DNA of 33,387 bases from Candidatus Poribacteria bacterium (GCA_022827225.1 JAJDTJ010000117.1:1-33387); one strand, 5' to 3'. Shown: positions 21,760 through 30,599, numbered from the stretch's first letter. Made by a program: numbers and translations. Notes: generated from the sequence alone by a model not told the origin.

Positions 21760-23430
21760 TTAAGGTTCGTCCGGCGACTCCGGAGGCACAAGCCAGTCTG
21801 CATCCCTATTGGTTCCCTCATGTGTAAGTTGAGTCTTAGCACGGCTATTCACATCAATCTTGAAAAGCTGCCGGATAGCTCCAACTTCTGATAGATGGAT
21901 TCCCTGCTGGTAAATAATTTCATCACCGTGTGGAGACCATGTCGGATGAAGTGCATCTGGTCCCTTCTCAGAAACAATTTGGAGCAAATCGCTCCCGCCG
22001 CGGTTAATAATGTAAATTGTTTCCTCATCCTGCCAAGCAAAAGCGTCTGTGTGGCTTAATATGGGTCTGAACTTCTGTAGAACGAAAGCAATTTGTTCGC
22101 CGTTGGGAGACCACGCTGGATCAGACTTAACTGGATACTTTTCTAATTCACCGAGGAGGACCTTTTGTTCGTGCGTTTGGACGTTGAGAAGGCGGAGTTC
22201 ATAGCCCTGTTTCGGTTTATAATGGATGAAGGCAATTTCCTTTCCATCTGGAGACCAGGCGGGATATCCAACACTTCCGAAGCCAGTCTCCGCCACAGGC
22301 ACGACGGATTTGTCATCTAACGTTATGATATAAAGCACACCGTCGCGCACAGAAGCAATCCGTTTACCATCGGGTGCCCAGGCTGCCGGGGATCTGCTGT
22401 ACCAATTATCAAGAACTTTTCTTATATTATTTCCATCTGCATCCATCAGGTAAAGACTTGATTCTTTTCCTTCTTCTCGAAACGAGATAAAGAGAATCTG
22501 TTCACCTGTCGGAGACCAGGTTGGCTTAATATCGACTGCTGTGTCTTGTGTAAGGTTCACCGGATCGCTGCCATCGGAATTCATTGTCCAGATATCCCAA
22601 TGCCCATCTCGATTGGAGGCAAAAGCGACTTTCCCGGTTTTCGGTACTATCACCGCAGGATCATCTCCAGAATCGGATGACAGTCCGAAGCGGTTTAGGT
22701 AGTGATATCCGATACCTAATCCCAGTAACACCACAGTAAAAATGGAAGCAGCGATTGCCCACGGAGTGAAGGGTTGGCTTCCACTGGTAGGCGGAATGGG
22801 CGCGATACGCGAAATCTCACGCAGGACATTCTCCATGAAATTCGGTGAGATTTGAAAACCGCTTAAAGCCTCTCGAACCATTGGTGCCTCTTTCTTCAAA
22901 CGCTGCTGCGCGCGACGGAGTCGACTTTTAATCGTACCTACCGATGTCCCTAAAAAATCGCTGATCTCTTCATGCGTCATCTCTCCAAAGTAATGCAGCA
23001 TGATAACGGTACGTTCCTTCTCTCGTAGTTTCGCAAGCAACTTCTGAACGACTTCGCGCTGTGCTTCTGATGTCATCTGCTCGTTCTCCTGAATCACATA
23101 TCCCGAATACGTTGCTTTCTCTAATTGCGCGGGACTCGTGTCTTCCAAAGACTGTATCGCCAAACGATTTTTACGCAGCCATGTAATGCAGCCGCGTGTC
23201 GCAATCACAGACAGCCAACGGGCAAAGCGGTGCGGTTTCTTCAACGTTGCCAACTCCTTATATGCTTTCAGGAAGGCATCTTGTGTAATCTCTTCAGCAA
23301 TGTGAAAATCTCCGACTTTCCGCCACGTAAGTGCGTGAACTGGCTTTTGGTATTTCCTAACAAGTGTAGCAAAAGCGTTATCATCGCCTCCAAGAACGCG
23401 TTGGATCAGTTCAACATCCTCGTTTTTCAT
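21760..23430 (-). CDS. ECF sigma factor fused through a membrane segment to a TolB-like propeller
   Basis: A 556-aa fusion. Residues 1-90 form an ECF sigma-70 region 2 (ELIQRVLGGDDNAFATLV, AEEITQDAFLKAYKEL, RFARWLSVIATRGCITWLRK). Residues 125-182 form region 4 (LREKERTVIMLHYFGEMTHE, EISDFLGTSVGTIKSRLRRA). A linker leads to one hydrophobic helix at 223-245 (PWAIAASIFTVVLLGLGIGY). Residues 262-545 are a six-bladed PD40/TolB propeller (IWTMNSDGSDPVNLTQ, PTWSPTGEQILF, YPAWSPDGKEIAF, HPTWSPHGDEIIYQQ). Expected topology is sigma inside and propeller in the periplasm, so the sigma factor would be membrane-tethered, with its own sensor in place of a separate anti-sigma. None of the neighbours looks like an anti-sigma. 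It lacks the WGxLK tail, ending PPESPDEP. Confidence 0.92.
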   Translation of the reverse strand: MKNEDVELIQRVLGGDDNAFATLVRKYQKPVHALTWRKVGDFHIAEEITQDAFLKAYKELATLKKPHRFARWLSVIATRGCITWLRKNRLAIQSLEDTSPAQLEKATYSGYVIQENEQMTSEAQREVVQKLLAKLREKERTVIMLHYFGEMTHEEISDFLGTSVGTIKSRLRRAQQRLKKEAPMVREALSGFQISPNFMENVLREISRIAPIPPTSGSQPFTPWAIAASIFTVVLLGLGIGYHYLNRFGLSSDSGDDPAVIVPKTGKVAFASNRDGHWDIWTMNSDGSDPVNLTQDTAVDIKPTWSPTGEQILFISFREEGKESSLYLMDADGNNIRKVLDNWYSRSPAAWAPDGKRIASVRDGVLYIITLDDKSVVPVAETGFGSVGYPAWSPDGKEIAFIHYKPKQGYELRLLNVQTHEQKVLLGELEKYPVKSDPAWSPNGEQIAFVLQKFRPILSHTDAFAWQDEETIYIINRGGSDLLQIVSEKGPDALHPTWSPHGDEIIYQQGIHLSEVGAIRQLFKIDVNSRAKTQLTHEGTNRDADWLVPPESPDEP

Positions 23431-23850
23431 TGGTCATCTCCAGAAAGGGATAATTTCGTGATTTTGCAATCAACCATATCAACCATATAGTGACGCGACT
23501 TACAGCTGAAATAGATGCATAATTCCGAAAAAAGCGAAAGAAATTTATAGGAAACTAAAAATTCTGACATTTATCAAAGTTATATTCACATCACTAAAGG
23601 CGTTACCTAAGAGCATGTCGTGTTATGAAAATGCGTTTTTTTTTGAAAAAGTTGCTTGATTTTTAGCGCGTGAGATGGCATTCTAAGAGATAACCACACC
23701 GATTAGGTGGATATTTCATACGAGAACATGTTATCACACCAGCAGCGTTTTTTTCATCCGATTTGTATCTCATTTCAGTTTGTAGTTGTAATAAAATAGC
23801 AGATTTGATAGTCTTAGGAGATAGAACAGTAGAACAGAATGGAGGTAAAA
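23431..23850. other. Intergenic region between divergent sigma fusion and sulfatase genes
   Basis: About 420 bp, AT-rich, with no convincing gene. It includes a 9-bp tandem repeat CAACCATAT at 23471-23488 near the start of the sigma-fusion gene and A/T runs around 23634-23650. Promoters for both divergent genes should lie here, but no strong sigma-70 match was found by eye; an autoregulated ECF promoter for the sigma fusion is possible but not identified. Confidence 0.5.
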
Positions 23851-25254
23851 ATGCGTTCACCTAATATAATTTTAATGATGTGCGACGACCTCGGATATGG
23901 CGATGTCGGATTTAACGGAAATGAAATTATCAAAACGCCGAATTTGGACAGTCTGGCGAGGAACGGGATCCGATTTACGCGGTTTTATGCAGGGGGACCG
24001 GTCTGTTCACCGACACGGGGGACGTGTCTGACAGGGAGACATTATTTTCGATACGGTATAACACATGCCAATCGTGGGCACTTACCCGCACAGGAAATCA
24101 CACTGGCGCGAATGCTAAAATCGGTTGGCTATGCAACCGGACATTTTGGAAAATGGCATCTCGGAACGCTGGACCCGAATTATTCGGGGAAACCTAATCG
24201 GAATCCGGCGCGTAATTACGCGCCGCCCTGGGAGCGGGATTACGATACGTCTTTTGCCACGGAGTATGCAGTTCCAACTTGGGATCCCGCAGTAGGGGTC
24301 CAAGGGGGTGGTAGACGTTCGGACCGCCCGTGGGCATCGCCTTACTACGAGAACGGAAAACTGGCTACGGAGAACTTAAAAGGATGCGATTCCCGCGTGT
24401 TAATGGATCGCGCAATCGCATTTATTGAACAAACGCTTGAAAAGGGCGAACCGTTCTTTACGACAATCTGGTTTCACGCACCGCATACCCCAGTCTTTGC
24501 CGGACCAGAATACCGTAAAATGTACGCTGAATATAGCGAAAATGAGCAACACTATTACGGCTGTATTACCGCAATAGACGATCAGGTCGGACGGCTGTAT
24601 CACACTTTGGCAGCATGGGGCGTATCCCAAAACACGATGATCTGGTTCTGTTCGGACAACGGACCCGAAGGACGCACAGGTCAGGAGGGGCGGAACCGCG
24701 GTTCAACAGGCGGCTTGCGCGGACGAAAACGTTCTCTGTTTGATGGCGGTGTCGGCGTGCCTGCACTATTACACTGGCCAGGTCATGCGGACCCCGGACG
24801 TGTCGTGGAAATGCCGTGCAGCACCCTGGATTACTTCCCGACAATCGCCGAAACCCTCCAATTTGAAATGCCCGATAATCGACCCATTGACGGTATCAGT
24901 CTGCTACCGACCATTGAAGGAGACATGACAGAACGTCCTACCCCTATTCCGTATCGGTTCAATAGTCGAAAAAACGCGATGTTTCACGCACCGACCATCG
25001 CTATGATGGATAACCGATATAAATGCTTGACCAACCTATCAAATGACGGCAGCGAAGATTTGTGTTTTGATATGATTGAAGACCGCGGAGAAACCATCAA
25101 CTTGGCAGATGAACAACGCCAGCGATTAAGGCAAACCCGCGAGTCCCTGCGTCAATGGCTCCACTCCTGTAAGGTGAGTCATAATGGTGGGGATTATGAT
25201 GAACCGTTTGAACCTGTTGCGCCGTTTGAAGAAGTCACAGGAGACTGGCTTTGA
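23851..25254 (+). CDS. Sulfatase (type I, formylglycine-dependent)
   Basis: A 467-aa alkaline-phosphatase-superfamily sulfatase that hydrolyses sulfate esters. ATG 23851 is chosen because GGAGG (23841-23845) lies 5 nt upstream; the ATG at 23839 overlaps that site. The metal ligands D12/D13 (MMCDDLGYGD) and the signature C52-S-P-T-R56 with LTGR, where Cys is oxidised to formylglycine, are intact, followed by GKWHLG, WFHAPHTP and WFCSDNGPEG blocks. There is no signal peptide, so it is probably cytoplasmic. The only formylglycine-enzyme-like protein in the window lacks its cysteines, so a maturase must be encoded elsewhere. Substrate unknown; genomes rich in such enzymes often degrade sulfated polysaccharides. 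A hairpin terminator follows within 20 nt of the stop. Confidence 0.95.
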   Translation: MRSPNIILMMCDDLGYGDVGFNGNEIIKTPNLDSLARNGIRFTRFYAGGPVCSPTRGTCLTGRHYFRYGITHANRGHLPAQEITLARMLKSVGYATGHFGKWHLGTLDPNYSGKPNRNPARNYAPPWERDYDTSFATEYAVPTWDPAVGVQGGGRRSDRPWASPYYENGKLATENLKGCDSRVLMDRAIAFIEQTLEKGEPFFTTIWFHAPHTPVFAGPEYRKMYAEYSENEQHYYGCITAIDDQVGRLYHTLAAWGVSQNTMIWFCSDNGPEGRTGQEGRNRGSTGGLRGRKRSLFDGGVGVPALLHWPGHADPGRVVEMPCSTLDYFPTIAETLQFEMPDNRPIDGISLLPTIEGDMTERPTPIPYRFNSRKNAMFHAPTIAMMDNRYKCLTNLSNDGSEDLCFDMIEDRGETINLADEQRQRLRQTRESLRQWLHSCKVSHNGGDYDEPFEPVAPFEEVTGDWL

Positions 25255-25260
25255 CATACT

Positions 25261-25305
25261 CCCACAGTTAAAGCCGTGGGATTCTCTGAAAATCCTACGG
25301 CTTTT
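25261..25305 (+). terminator. Hairpin terminator resembling an IS200/IS605-family end
   Basis: GCCGTGGGATT (25273-25283) pairs with AATCCTACGGC (25291-25301) at 10 of 11 positions plus one G-T, followed by TTTT (25302-25305): a good Rho-independent terminator for the sulfatase. A second, overlapping hairpin (CCCAC 25261-25265 with GTGGG 25276-25280) and the text ACTCCCACaGtTAAAGCCGT resemble the conserved ends of IS605/tnpB-type elements. No transposase remnant is visible nearby. Confidence 0.65.
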
Positions 25306-25603
25306 CGGTGGCAATATTTTGTAACACTTCTCCATTTTTTATCGTGTATTTCATTGTCAAAAATCCGAATTCACCCCCTACTTATTCCAATGTGTATTTG
25401 CCCAATGCGTATTTGAAGGACAGCGGCACGGCACGATATATTTGTTTTAAGTTTCAATATTAATTTATATTTACCTGTTTTTGATTTTCTATTGACATTT
25501 TAAGTTTTTTGTGGTATAATACTCTATAATAGTTAAGTTTGGGTTGGTGTTTTTTATTTTAAAACTATGATATACGAAACACAATTTGGAGGAACGGAAA
25601 ATT
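25306..25603. other. AT-rich intergenic and leader region upstream of Rieske cluster
   Basis: About 300 bp of non-coding, strongly AT-rich sequence between the sulfatase terminator and the first Rieske-fusion gene. It holds one perfect sigma-70 promoter (25492-25520). Nothing else is recognised. Confidence 0.6.
25492..25520 (+). promoter_or_regulatory. Perfect consensus sigma-70 promoter of the Rieske/ankyrin cluster
   Basis: TTGACA (25492-25497), a 17-nt spacer and TATAAT (25515-25520) match the consensus exactly. Transcription should start near 25527, about 77 nt before the ATG of the first Rieske gene. A second TATAAT at 25525-25530 may be an alternative -10. Confidence 0.85.
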
Positions 25604-27340
25604 ATGGGACATCAGACACAAAACTGGGTGAAAGTCGCCGAGTTAAGTGAGGTGCCTGAAGGACAACCGAAAGCGATTCAAATGGGAGAGGGACGCAGCA
25701 TTGCGCTTTTCAATGTTGATGGAAAGATTTACGCGACCGATAATCAATGTCCACACATGGGTTATCCGCTAACACGCGGCACGGTACGCAACGGCATCCT
25801 AACATGCGATTGGCACCGTCGCAGTTTCGATTTAGAGGGGGGCGGCTGCTTCCATGTCGAGTGTGATGATTTGCGCGTCTTTCCCGTTGATATCCGCGGG
25901 AACGAGATTTGGATAGATCCCGGTGATATGATATATCGGCGGGCAGAGGAACACAAGCAACTCCTCCGAGAGGGGCTTTTAAGTGAAGACCGATGGACGA
26001 TGTCCAAAGCGATTGCACTCTTACTAAAAGGTGGTGTACCAGAAGAGGAGGTTATGGGCTCAATTCTCGAACACGTCAGTCGGCACATTGCAACCTCTCA
26101 CGAGGCAGAAGGTGGAAGCGATGTGTCTAAGCTGATCAATGGGCTTAAAGTGGGACGCAAATACAATGGAGCGGATAGGCTTATCGCGGTTACGACTGCG
26201 GCTTGTTCCGCCGCAGGGCCCGCTTCAGAACGGCTTGAGGTTGTGCCGTTACCAGAGCCAGTCGCCTGGGAGAAGATCAGTCGATGGGTTCGGAACTTCT
26301 CTTATGAAGGGCAGTCGGGACGGATTGAACGATGCTTATTCACGGCATATCACAAGGGCGACGCAGATAAATTATGTCCGTTGCTCTTTGAGTGTGCAGT
26401 TGAACCGCATTTTATTGATGCACCCATTATTCCGCTCTATGTCAGTTATCTGTCAGAAGTGATTGACGCATTCGGGTGGGAACGCGCCTCAGAGCTGCTC
26501 TTCTATCTCGGCGCGCAACTCATAGGACATCGCCCAGATGAGCCAGAACGATACCGTAGAGACGCTATCCAGCTGATGAGAGAGATGCTGCCTACCGTTG
26601 AAGGAGCAACCTTAGACGAAAACGGTGCGTTTGACGAAGATGCTTTCGTTGCAGCACTCACGAGTGTCAATCTCCAACGATCGTTTGAGGCGGTGCAGAC
26701 GGTTTTGGTCGATGGTATAAAATTAGACAGCGTTATTACAACGCTTGTTTTACTTGCAGCAGACCGCATGGCAAACACGCCTGTAAATGTAGATGCCGGT
26801 TGGGAGAACTTAACGCTGGAACTCAACCTCGCGGCATCATTACGAAGTGCACAGGCGGTTGGTGGAAATCTTGTCGCGGCGAAAGGCGTTTTCCACGCCG
26901 CATGGCAAATCTTTGCGGATCGCTGGATAAACATTCCGGCACGGGATCTCAGCGAACCTTTGGATCCAGAAAAACTCGATGTTGCCAATGAGGCGGAGGG
27001 ACTCAAGGAAATTATTGATACCATTGAGACACTCAACGTTCAAGGTGTCGGACCAAAAGTGCTCGGTTACCTAAATGCTGGCTATTCTGCTGACCGACTG
27101 ATGGAAGAGATCGGTCATACAGTGCTGTGGGATGATACAGGGAGTGAAGTCCTGCCGACACTGCGCACCGTGTTTGAAGAATGGAAACGGGCGGATGGGC
27201 ATCCTGCGCAACCGCAATTACTGGTCGGATTGGCACGCTACGTCACGGATATCCGATCGAACACGGATAACAAATCTGCAGCGACGACCGCAATGCGGTT
27301 TGCCGAAGGTAGAACAACGATTGAGGTCTTTGAGGAGTAG
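25604..27340 (+). CDS. Rieske [2Fe-2S] domain fused to a large helical domain (copy 1)
   Basis: A 578-aa cytoplasmic protein. ATG 25604 is chosen with GGAGGAA about 9 nt upstream; the TTG at 25586 overlaps that site. Residues 1-105 are a ferredoxin-type Rieske domain with cluster ligands C49-P-H51 and C68-D-W-H71 (NQCPHMGYPL and GILTCDWHRRSFD). The remaining 470 residues are helical (LLLKGGVPEEEVMGSILEHV, IEVF at the end) and have no recognisable Rieske-oxygenase mononuclear iron site (no D/E-H-H pattern) or flavin motif. His-rich points such as VSRHIATSHE invite a metal role, but this is unproven. A paralog with the same architecture lies after the ankyrin gene. Likely an electron-transfer protein for an unidentified partner. 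Confidence 0.85.
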   Translation: MGHQTQNWVKVAELSEVPEGQPKAIQMGEGRSIALFNVDGKIYATDNQCPHMGYPLTRGTVRNGILTCDWHRRSFDLEGGGCFHVECDDLRVFPVDIRGNEIWIDPGDMIYRRAEEHKQLLREGLLSEDRWTMSKAIALLLKGGVPEEEVMGSILEHVSRHIATSHEAEGGSDVSKLINGLKVGRKYNGADRLIAVTTAACSAAGPASERLEVVPLPEPVAWEKISRWVRNFSYEGQSGRIERCLFTAYHKGDADKLCPLLFECAVEPHFIDAPIIPLYVSYLSEVIDAFGWERASELLFYLGAQLIGHRPDEPERYRRDAIQLMREMLPTVEGATLDENGAFDEDAFVAALTSVNLQRSFEAVQTVLVDGIKLDSVITTLVLLAADRMANTPVNVDAGWENLTLELNLAASLRSAQAVGGNLVAAKGVFHAAWQIFADRWINIPARDLSEPLDPEKLDVANEAEGLKEIIDTIETLNVQGVGPKVLGYLNAGYSADRLMEEIGHTVLWDDTGSEVLPTLRTVFEEWKRADGHPAQPQLLVGLARYVTDIRSNTDNKSAATTAMRFAEGRTTIEVFEE

Positions 27341-27346
27341 TTTCGT

Positions 27347-28609
27347 ATGAGTCAAGATGCTTGGTCCTTTCCACGTGCAGAATATATTAAAGCGGTCAAT
27401 AACGGGGACGCGGAGCGGGTCAAAACGGTGTTAGCAGATAACGATGAACTTATTGAGTTTATTGATGAACCTTGGTTTGCCTTTGATGCGCCAGCGATTG
27501 TGTATGCCGCTGCATCTGGCAACCGAAAACTCATTCGAGTGCTGCTTGATGCAGGGGCAAACATTGATGTCAAGAGCTCTTGGTGGGCGGGTGGAACTTC
27601 AGCACTTCAGCATGCTGCTGGTTCTATGCTAAGTTACAACACGGAACTCGCTGAATACCTCATCGAACGAGGTGCAACAATTGACGCACACGCCGCTGCC
27701 GGTTTAGATATGTCCGATACGCTTGCTGCGTTGATATGTGAAAACCGAGAAGTTGTCAACGCTCCGGGGTCCGACGGTATGTCGCCACTACATTTCGCAG
27801 CGACACCACGCATTGCTGAACTACTGCTTGCACACGGGGCAGACATAAACCTACGGGATCGCGACCATTATGGGACACCAGCGCAATGGACAATGAGAAG
27901 ACGACCTGAGGTGTGTCGCTATCTTCTTGAACACGGGGCAGAGGCGGATGTTGTTCTCTATTGCGCCATGGGCGATGTTCAACGCGCACAGGCGGAATTC
28001 CAAAAGAATCCAGCACTTCTCAAACTCAGGATTAATGTGAAGTCCCCTAAAGGCTACGTGATACAAACCTTGGAGGCACCTCACGTTCAGGAAGTGCCCG
28101 GTGGACATGTCTATGCCTATCAGGTCGGTCCTACCATGCCACTCCTTGAAATAGCACTTCAATCCAAGCAAACAGCCATCGTTGATCTGCTCATTGACTC
28201 AGGTTATGAGATCAACTTGCGGGATTGGTATGTACTTGTTGGGCAGGGACCGAAGCGGTTTGATACATTGCTGAAAGGGTTTCTTGCCAAAGGTTGGGAT
28301 ATCAACGCTCCTCAAAAGCATCGGCGGGGGATGTGGACACCTCTACATTGGGTTGCCCAACGCGGTTTGACGAATGGTGTTGCCTGTTTATTAGCCAATG
28401 GTGCTGACCCGAATGTAACCGATGAGAAGGGGCAAACGCCGCTACACTTCATTGCGCGGAAGGGTGTCGGTAAGAACCAAGCAGCGTTATTGATTGAACA
28501 CGGGGCGGATCTAAACGCACGTGACGATTCAGGACAGACACCGTTGGATTACGCCAAGAAAGCAAAACAGAAATCGGTTGCAACATTTCTAACAGAATTA
28601 GGGCGGTAA
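27347..28609 (+). CDS. Ankyrin-repeat protein
   Basis: A 420-aa soluble protein built of ankyrin repeats: AIVYAAASGNRKLIRVLLDAG, LAEYLIERGATIDAHAAAG, SPLHFAATPRIAELLLAHGA, RRPEVCRYLLEHGAEADVV, TPLHWVAQRGLTNGVACLL, TPLHFIARKGVGKNQAALLI and TPLDYAKKAKQKSVATFL. A non-repeat insert lies near residues 210-265 (PKGYVIQTLEAPHVQEVPGG). There is no signal peptide or enzyme domain. It is 6 bp after the first Rieske-fusion gene and 42 bp before the second, on the same strand, so all three are probably one operon and the ankyrin protein may scaffold or regulate the Rieske proteins (inference from context). Confidence 0.92.
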   Translation: MSQDAWSFPRAEYIKAVNNGDAERVKTVLADNDELIEFIDEPWFAFDAPAIVYAAASGNRKLIRVLLDAGANIDVKSSWWAGGTSALQHAAGSMLSYNTELAEYLIERGATIDAHAAAGLDMSDTLAALICENREVVNAPGSDGMSPLHFAATPRIAELLLAHGADINLRDRDHYGTPAQWTMRRRPEVCRYLLEHGAEADVVLYCAMGDVQRAQAEFQKNPALLKLRINVKSPKGYVIQTLEAPHVQEVPGGHVYAYQVGPTMPLLEIALQSKQTAIVDLLIDSGYEINLRDWYVLVGQGPKRFDTLLKGFLAKGWDINAPQKHRRGMWTPLHWVAQRGLTNGVACLLANGADPNVTDEKGQTPLHFIARKGVGKNQAALLIEHGADLNARDDSGQTPLDYAKKAKQKSVATFLTELGR

Positions 28610-28651
28610 GAGCGGATGTCTTTTACCTTCATATCATAGGAGAAGAATATC

Positions 28652-30400
28652 GTGTTATCAGGAAATGGAAATTTCGTCAAAGTCGCTGCCCTCAGTGAAG
28701 TCGCAGAGGGAAAACCGAGGGCAGTTAGAGTTGAAGGGCATAGTATCGCCCTCTTTCAGCATGAAGGCACCGTCTACGCAACGGATAACCAGTGTCCGCA
28801 CATGGGGTATCCACTTGTGAGAGGTCGCGTCAGGAAGGGCGTTTTATCGTGCGATTGGCACGGTTGGAGTTACGACATGGAAGGCGGCGGGTGCTTCACC
28901 GGTGGATGTGATGACCTCGCCACGTTTCCCGTTGAAGTCCGCAATGGCGATATTTATATAGATGTCGCCAGCGGCGGAAAGAAGCGCGACGATGCCCACT
29001 TTCTCCTGCTGAAAGAGGGGTTGCTATCCCACGATAACTGGACGCTTTCTAAAGCCGTTGCCATTATGTTAGCGAGGGGCGTTTCCGAAGAAGAGACGTT
29101 GGAAATCATGGTGAGGCACATGGGGCATCATATCTCTACAGATGAGGATGCTTTCAATGGCGGTAGAAAATTAGCAATGATGATGAATGGACTTAAGGTC
29201 GCACACATGTATCAGCCCGAAGACCGGCTCATCCCACTGATGATGACCGCCTCGGGGGCAGCAGGCAGACTCGGGGATCGACCCGACCGTCAACCGCTTC
29301 CACCACCTATTGACTGGGAAAAACTCGAAGACTGGATTAGAGTGTTCACTACCGATAAAGAGTGGGAAGGTATCGAAAAGTGCCTTATCACTGCCAGACA
29401 TTTAGGTGGACATGATGAAAAGATCATTCCCCTTTTCTTTGAATGTGCGGTTGAGTCCTTTTTCCTTAACCATTCTAACAACCTCATCAATCTCGCGCAT
29501 TTAGCTGAATTACAAGAGCGGTTTGGATGGGAACTAACGGGCGAATTAGTCTGCAGTCTCGGCGCGAAAACACTTGGGCAAGGGCGCGGGAGACCAGGGG
29601 AACTACACCGTGAAGCCATACAAAAAATGAACGAGATTGCGCATATCTTTGATGAACTGCCGCAAGACACATCAGCTGAGAGTACGGCTGATTACGACGA
29701 GGACAAATTTTCAGCAGCACTCGTGAGCGGCGACCTTGACGAGGTTTTTGATGCTGTAACGGAAAATCTTACCGCTGGAGTCCCTATTAACACACTCGCG
29801 ACAACTATGGTCATGACAGCGGCGGATCGGATGGCACGGACACCTGTGAACATGAGTCCGGGGTGGTGGGATCTAAAAGATGAAATGGAGTTGGGATCGA
29901 CGGTGAGAAAGGTGCTTCGATACGGTGGCACTAAAGTCGCCGCGAAGGCACTCTATCATGCCGCATGGCGATTTTTCAACAACCGATGGCTCAACATTCG
30001 ACATCAATCGATCACAGAATCGAGAACATCTACAACGCCTATATCACTTGATGAAGACGCAGCGATCGCCGAAATTTTAGATGCGATTGAATCTGTCCGC
30101 ATCCAAGAAATTGGGCGACGGACCCGTGAGTATCTCAACGCAGGAGGCTCCGCGGAGCGGTTAATGGCTGAGATGGGACTCTGTATCCTCAAGGATGATA
30201 ACGGCGAAGAACTCCTCAGTTCAATTTACATTGTGTCTGATGAGTGGAAAACGTGTGAGGCGCACCCCGCCAGAAATCAACTGATAGTTGGGCTGGCACG
30301 CTGGGCGACGGATATCCGCAGAAACGCTGGAAACGATTCCGCTGTCCAGACTGCACACCGTTTCGCACGCGGTGAAACCGCCACGGAACTCTACGAATAG
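28652..30400 (+). CDS. Rieske [2Fe-2S] domain fused to a large helical domain (copy 2)
   Basis: A 582-aa paralog of the first Rieske fusion. The GTG at 28652 follows AGGAGAAG by 6-8 nt. Rieske ligands C48-P-H50 and C67-D-W-H70 are present, with the more usual CDWHGWSYD (copy 1 has CDWHRRSFD). The C-terminal helical domain aligns throughout: LLKEGLLSHDNWTLSKAVA, RHMGHHIST, NGLKVAHMYQPEDRLIPL, LFFECAVESFF, ADRMARTPVN, YHAAWRFFNNRWLNI and QLIVGLARWATDIR. No oxygenase catalytic iron site is visible. Conservation of the helical part between the two copies shows it is functional, but I do not recognise the family. The gene ends with a hairpin terminator 18 nt downstream. Confidence 0.85.
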   Translation: MLSGNGNFVKVAALSEVAEGKPRAVRVEGHSIALFQHEGTVYATDNQCPHMGYPLVRGRVRKGVLSCDWHGWSYDMEGGGCFTGGCDDLATFPVEVRNGDIYIDVASGGKKRDDAHFLLLKEGLLSHDNWTLSKAVAIMLARGVSEEETLEIMVRHMGHHISTDEDAFNGGRKLAMMMNGLKVAHMYQPEDRLIPLMMTASGAAGRLGDRPDRQPLPPPIDWEKLEDWIRVFTTDKEWEGIEKCLITARHLGGHDEKIIPLFFECAVESFFLNHSNNLINLAHLAELQERFGWELTGELVCSLGAKTLGQGRGRPGELHREAIQKMNEIAHIFDELPQDTSAESTADYDEDKFSAALVSGDLDEVFDAVTENLTAGVPINTLATTMVMTAADRMARTPVNMSPGWWDLKDEMELGSTVRKVLRYGGTKVAAKALYHAAWRFFNNRWLNIRHQSITESRTSTTPISLDEDAAIAEILDAIESVRIQEIGRRTREYLNAGGSAERLMAEMGLCILKDDNGEELLSSIYIVSDEWKTCEAHPARNQLIVGLARWATDIRRNAGNDSAVQTAHRFARGETATELYE

Positions 30401-30417
30401 CGCGAGTTACGGGTATA

Positions 30418-30454
30418 GTAGGGCGGGGGTGCTGTGCCTCAGCCCTGCTTTTTT
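30418..30454 (+). terminator. Rho-independent terminator of the Rieske/ankyrin operon
   Basis: GTAGGGC (30418-30424) pairs with GCCCTGC (30442-30448), with one G-T pair, and is followed by six T residues (30449-30454). It lies 18 nt after the stop codon of the second Rieske gene. Confidence 0.7.
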
Positions 30455-30476
30455 ATCATCGAACGCACGTTAGTAA

Positions 30477-30599
30477 AATGTTACACTTTCTACTTTTTTG
30501 CGTACAAAAAAAAATTAGGAAAAATGGCTATAAACCCTTACAGTCACTGTAGTTACGTCGATACCGTCTATACCCTTAATGTTACACAGGTGTAACATT
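30477..30599 (+). promoter_or_regulatory. Operator-like AATGTTACAC sites upstream of the WD40 gene
   Basis: A near-perfect palindrome, AATGTTACAC (30578-30587) AG GTGTAACATT (30590-30599), lies 18 nt before the WD40 ATG, and the same half-site occurs alone at 30477-30486. Between them is another small palindrome, TACAGT-C-ACTGTA (30539-30551). The spaced repetition suggests a dimeric DNA-binding regulator. The T run after the large palindrome (30598-30603) could also make it a terminator. Confidence 0.5.

Noticed and set aside
23663..23860. A 65-codon minus-strand frame upstream of the sulfatase
   Set aside because: No ribosome binding site or domain, and it runs through the probable promoter region and the sulfatase start.
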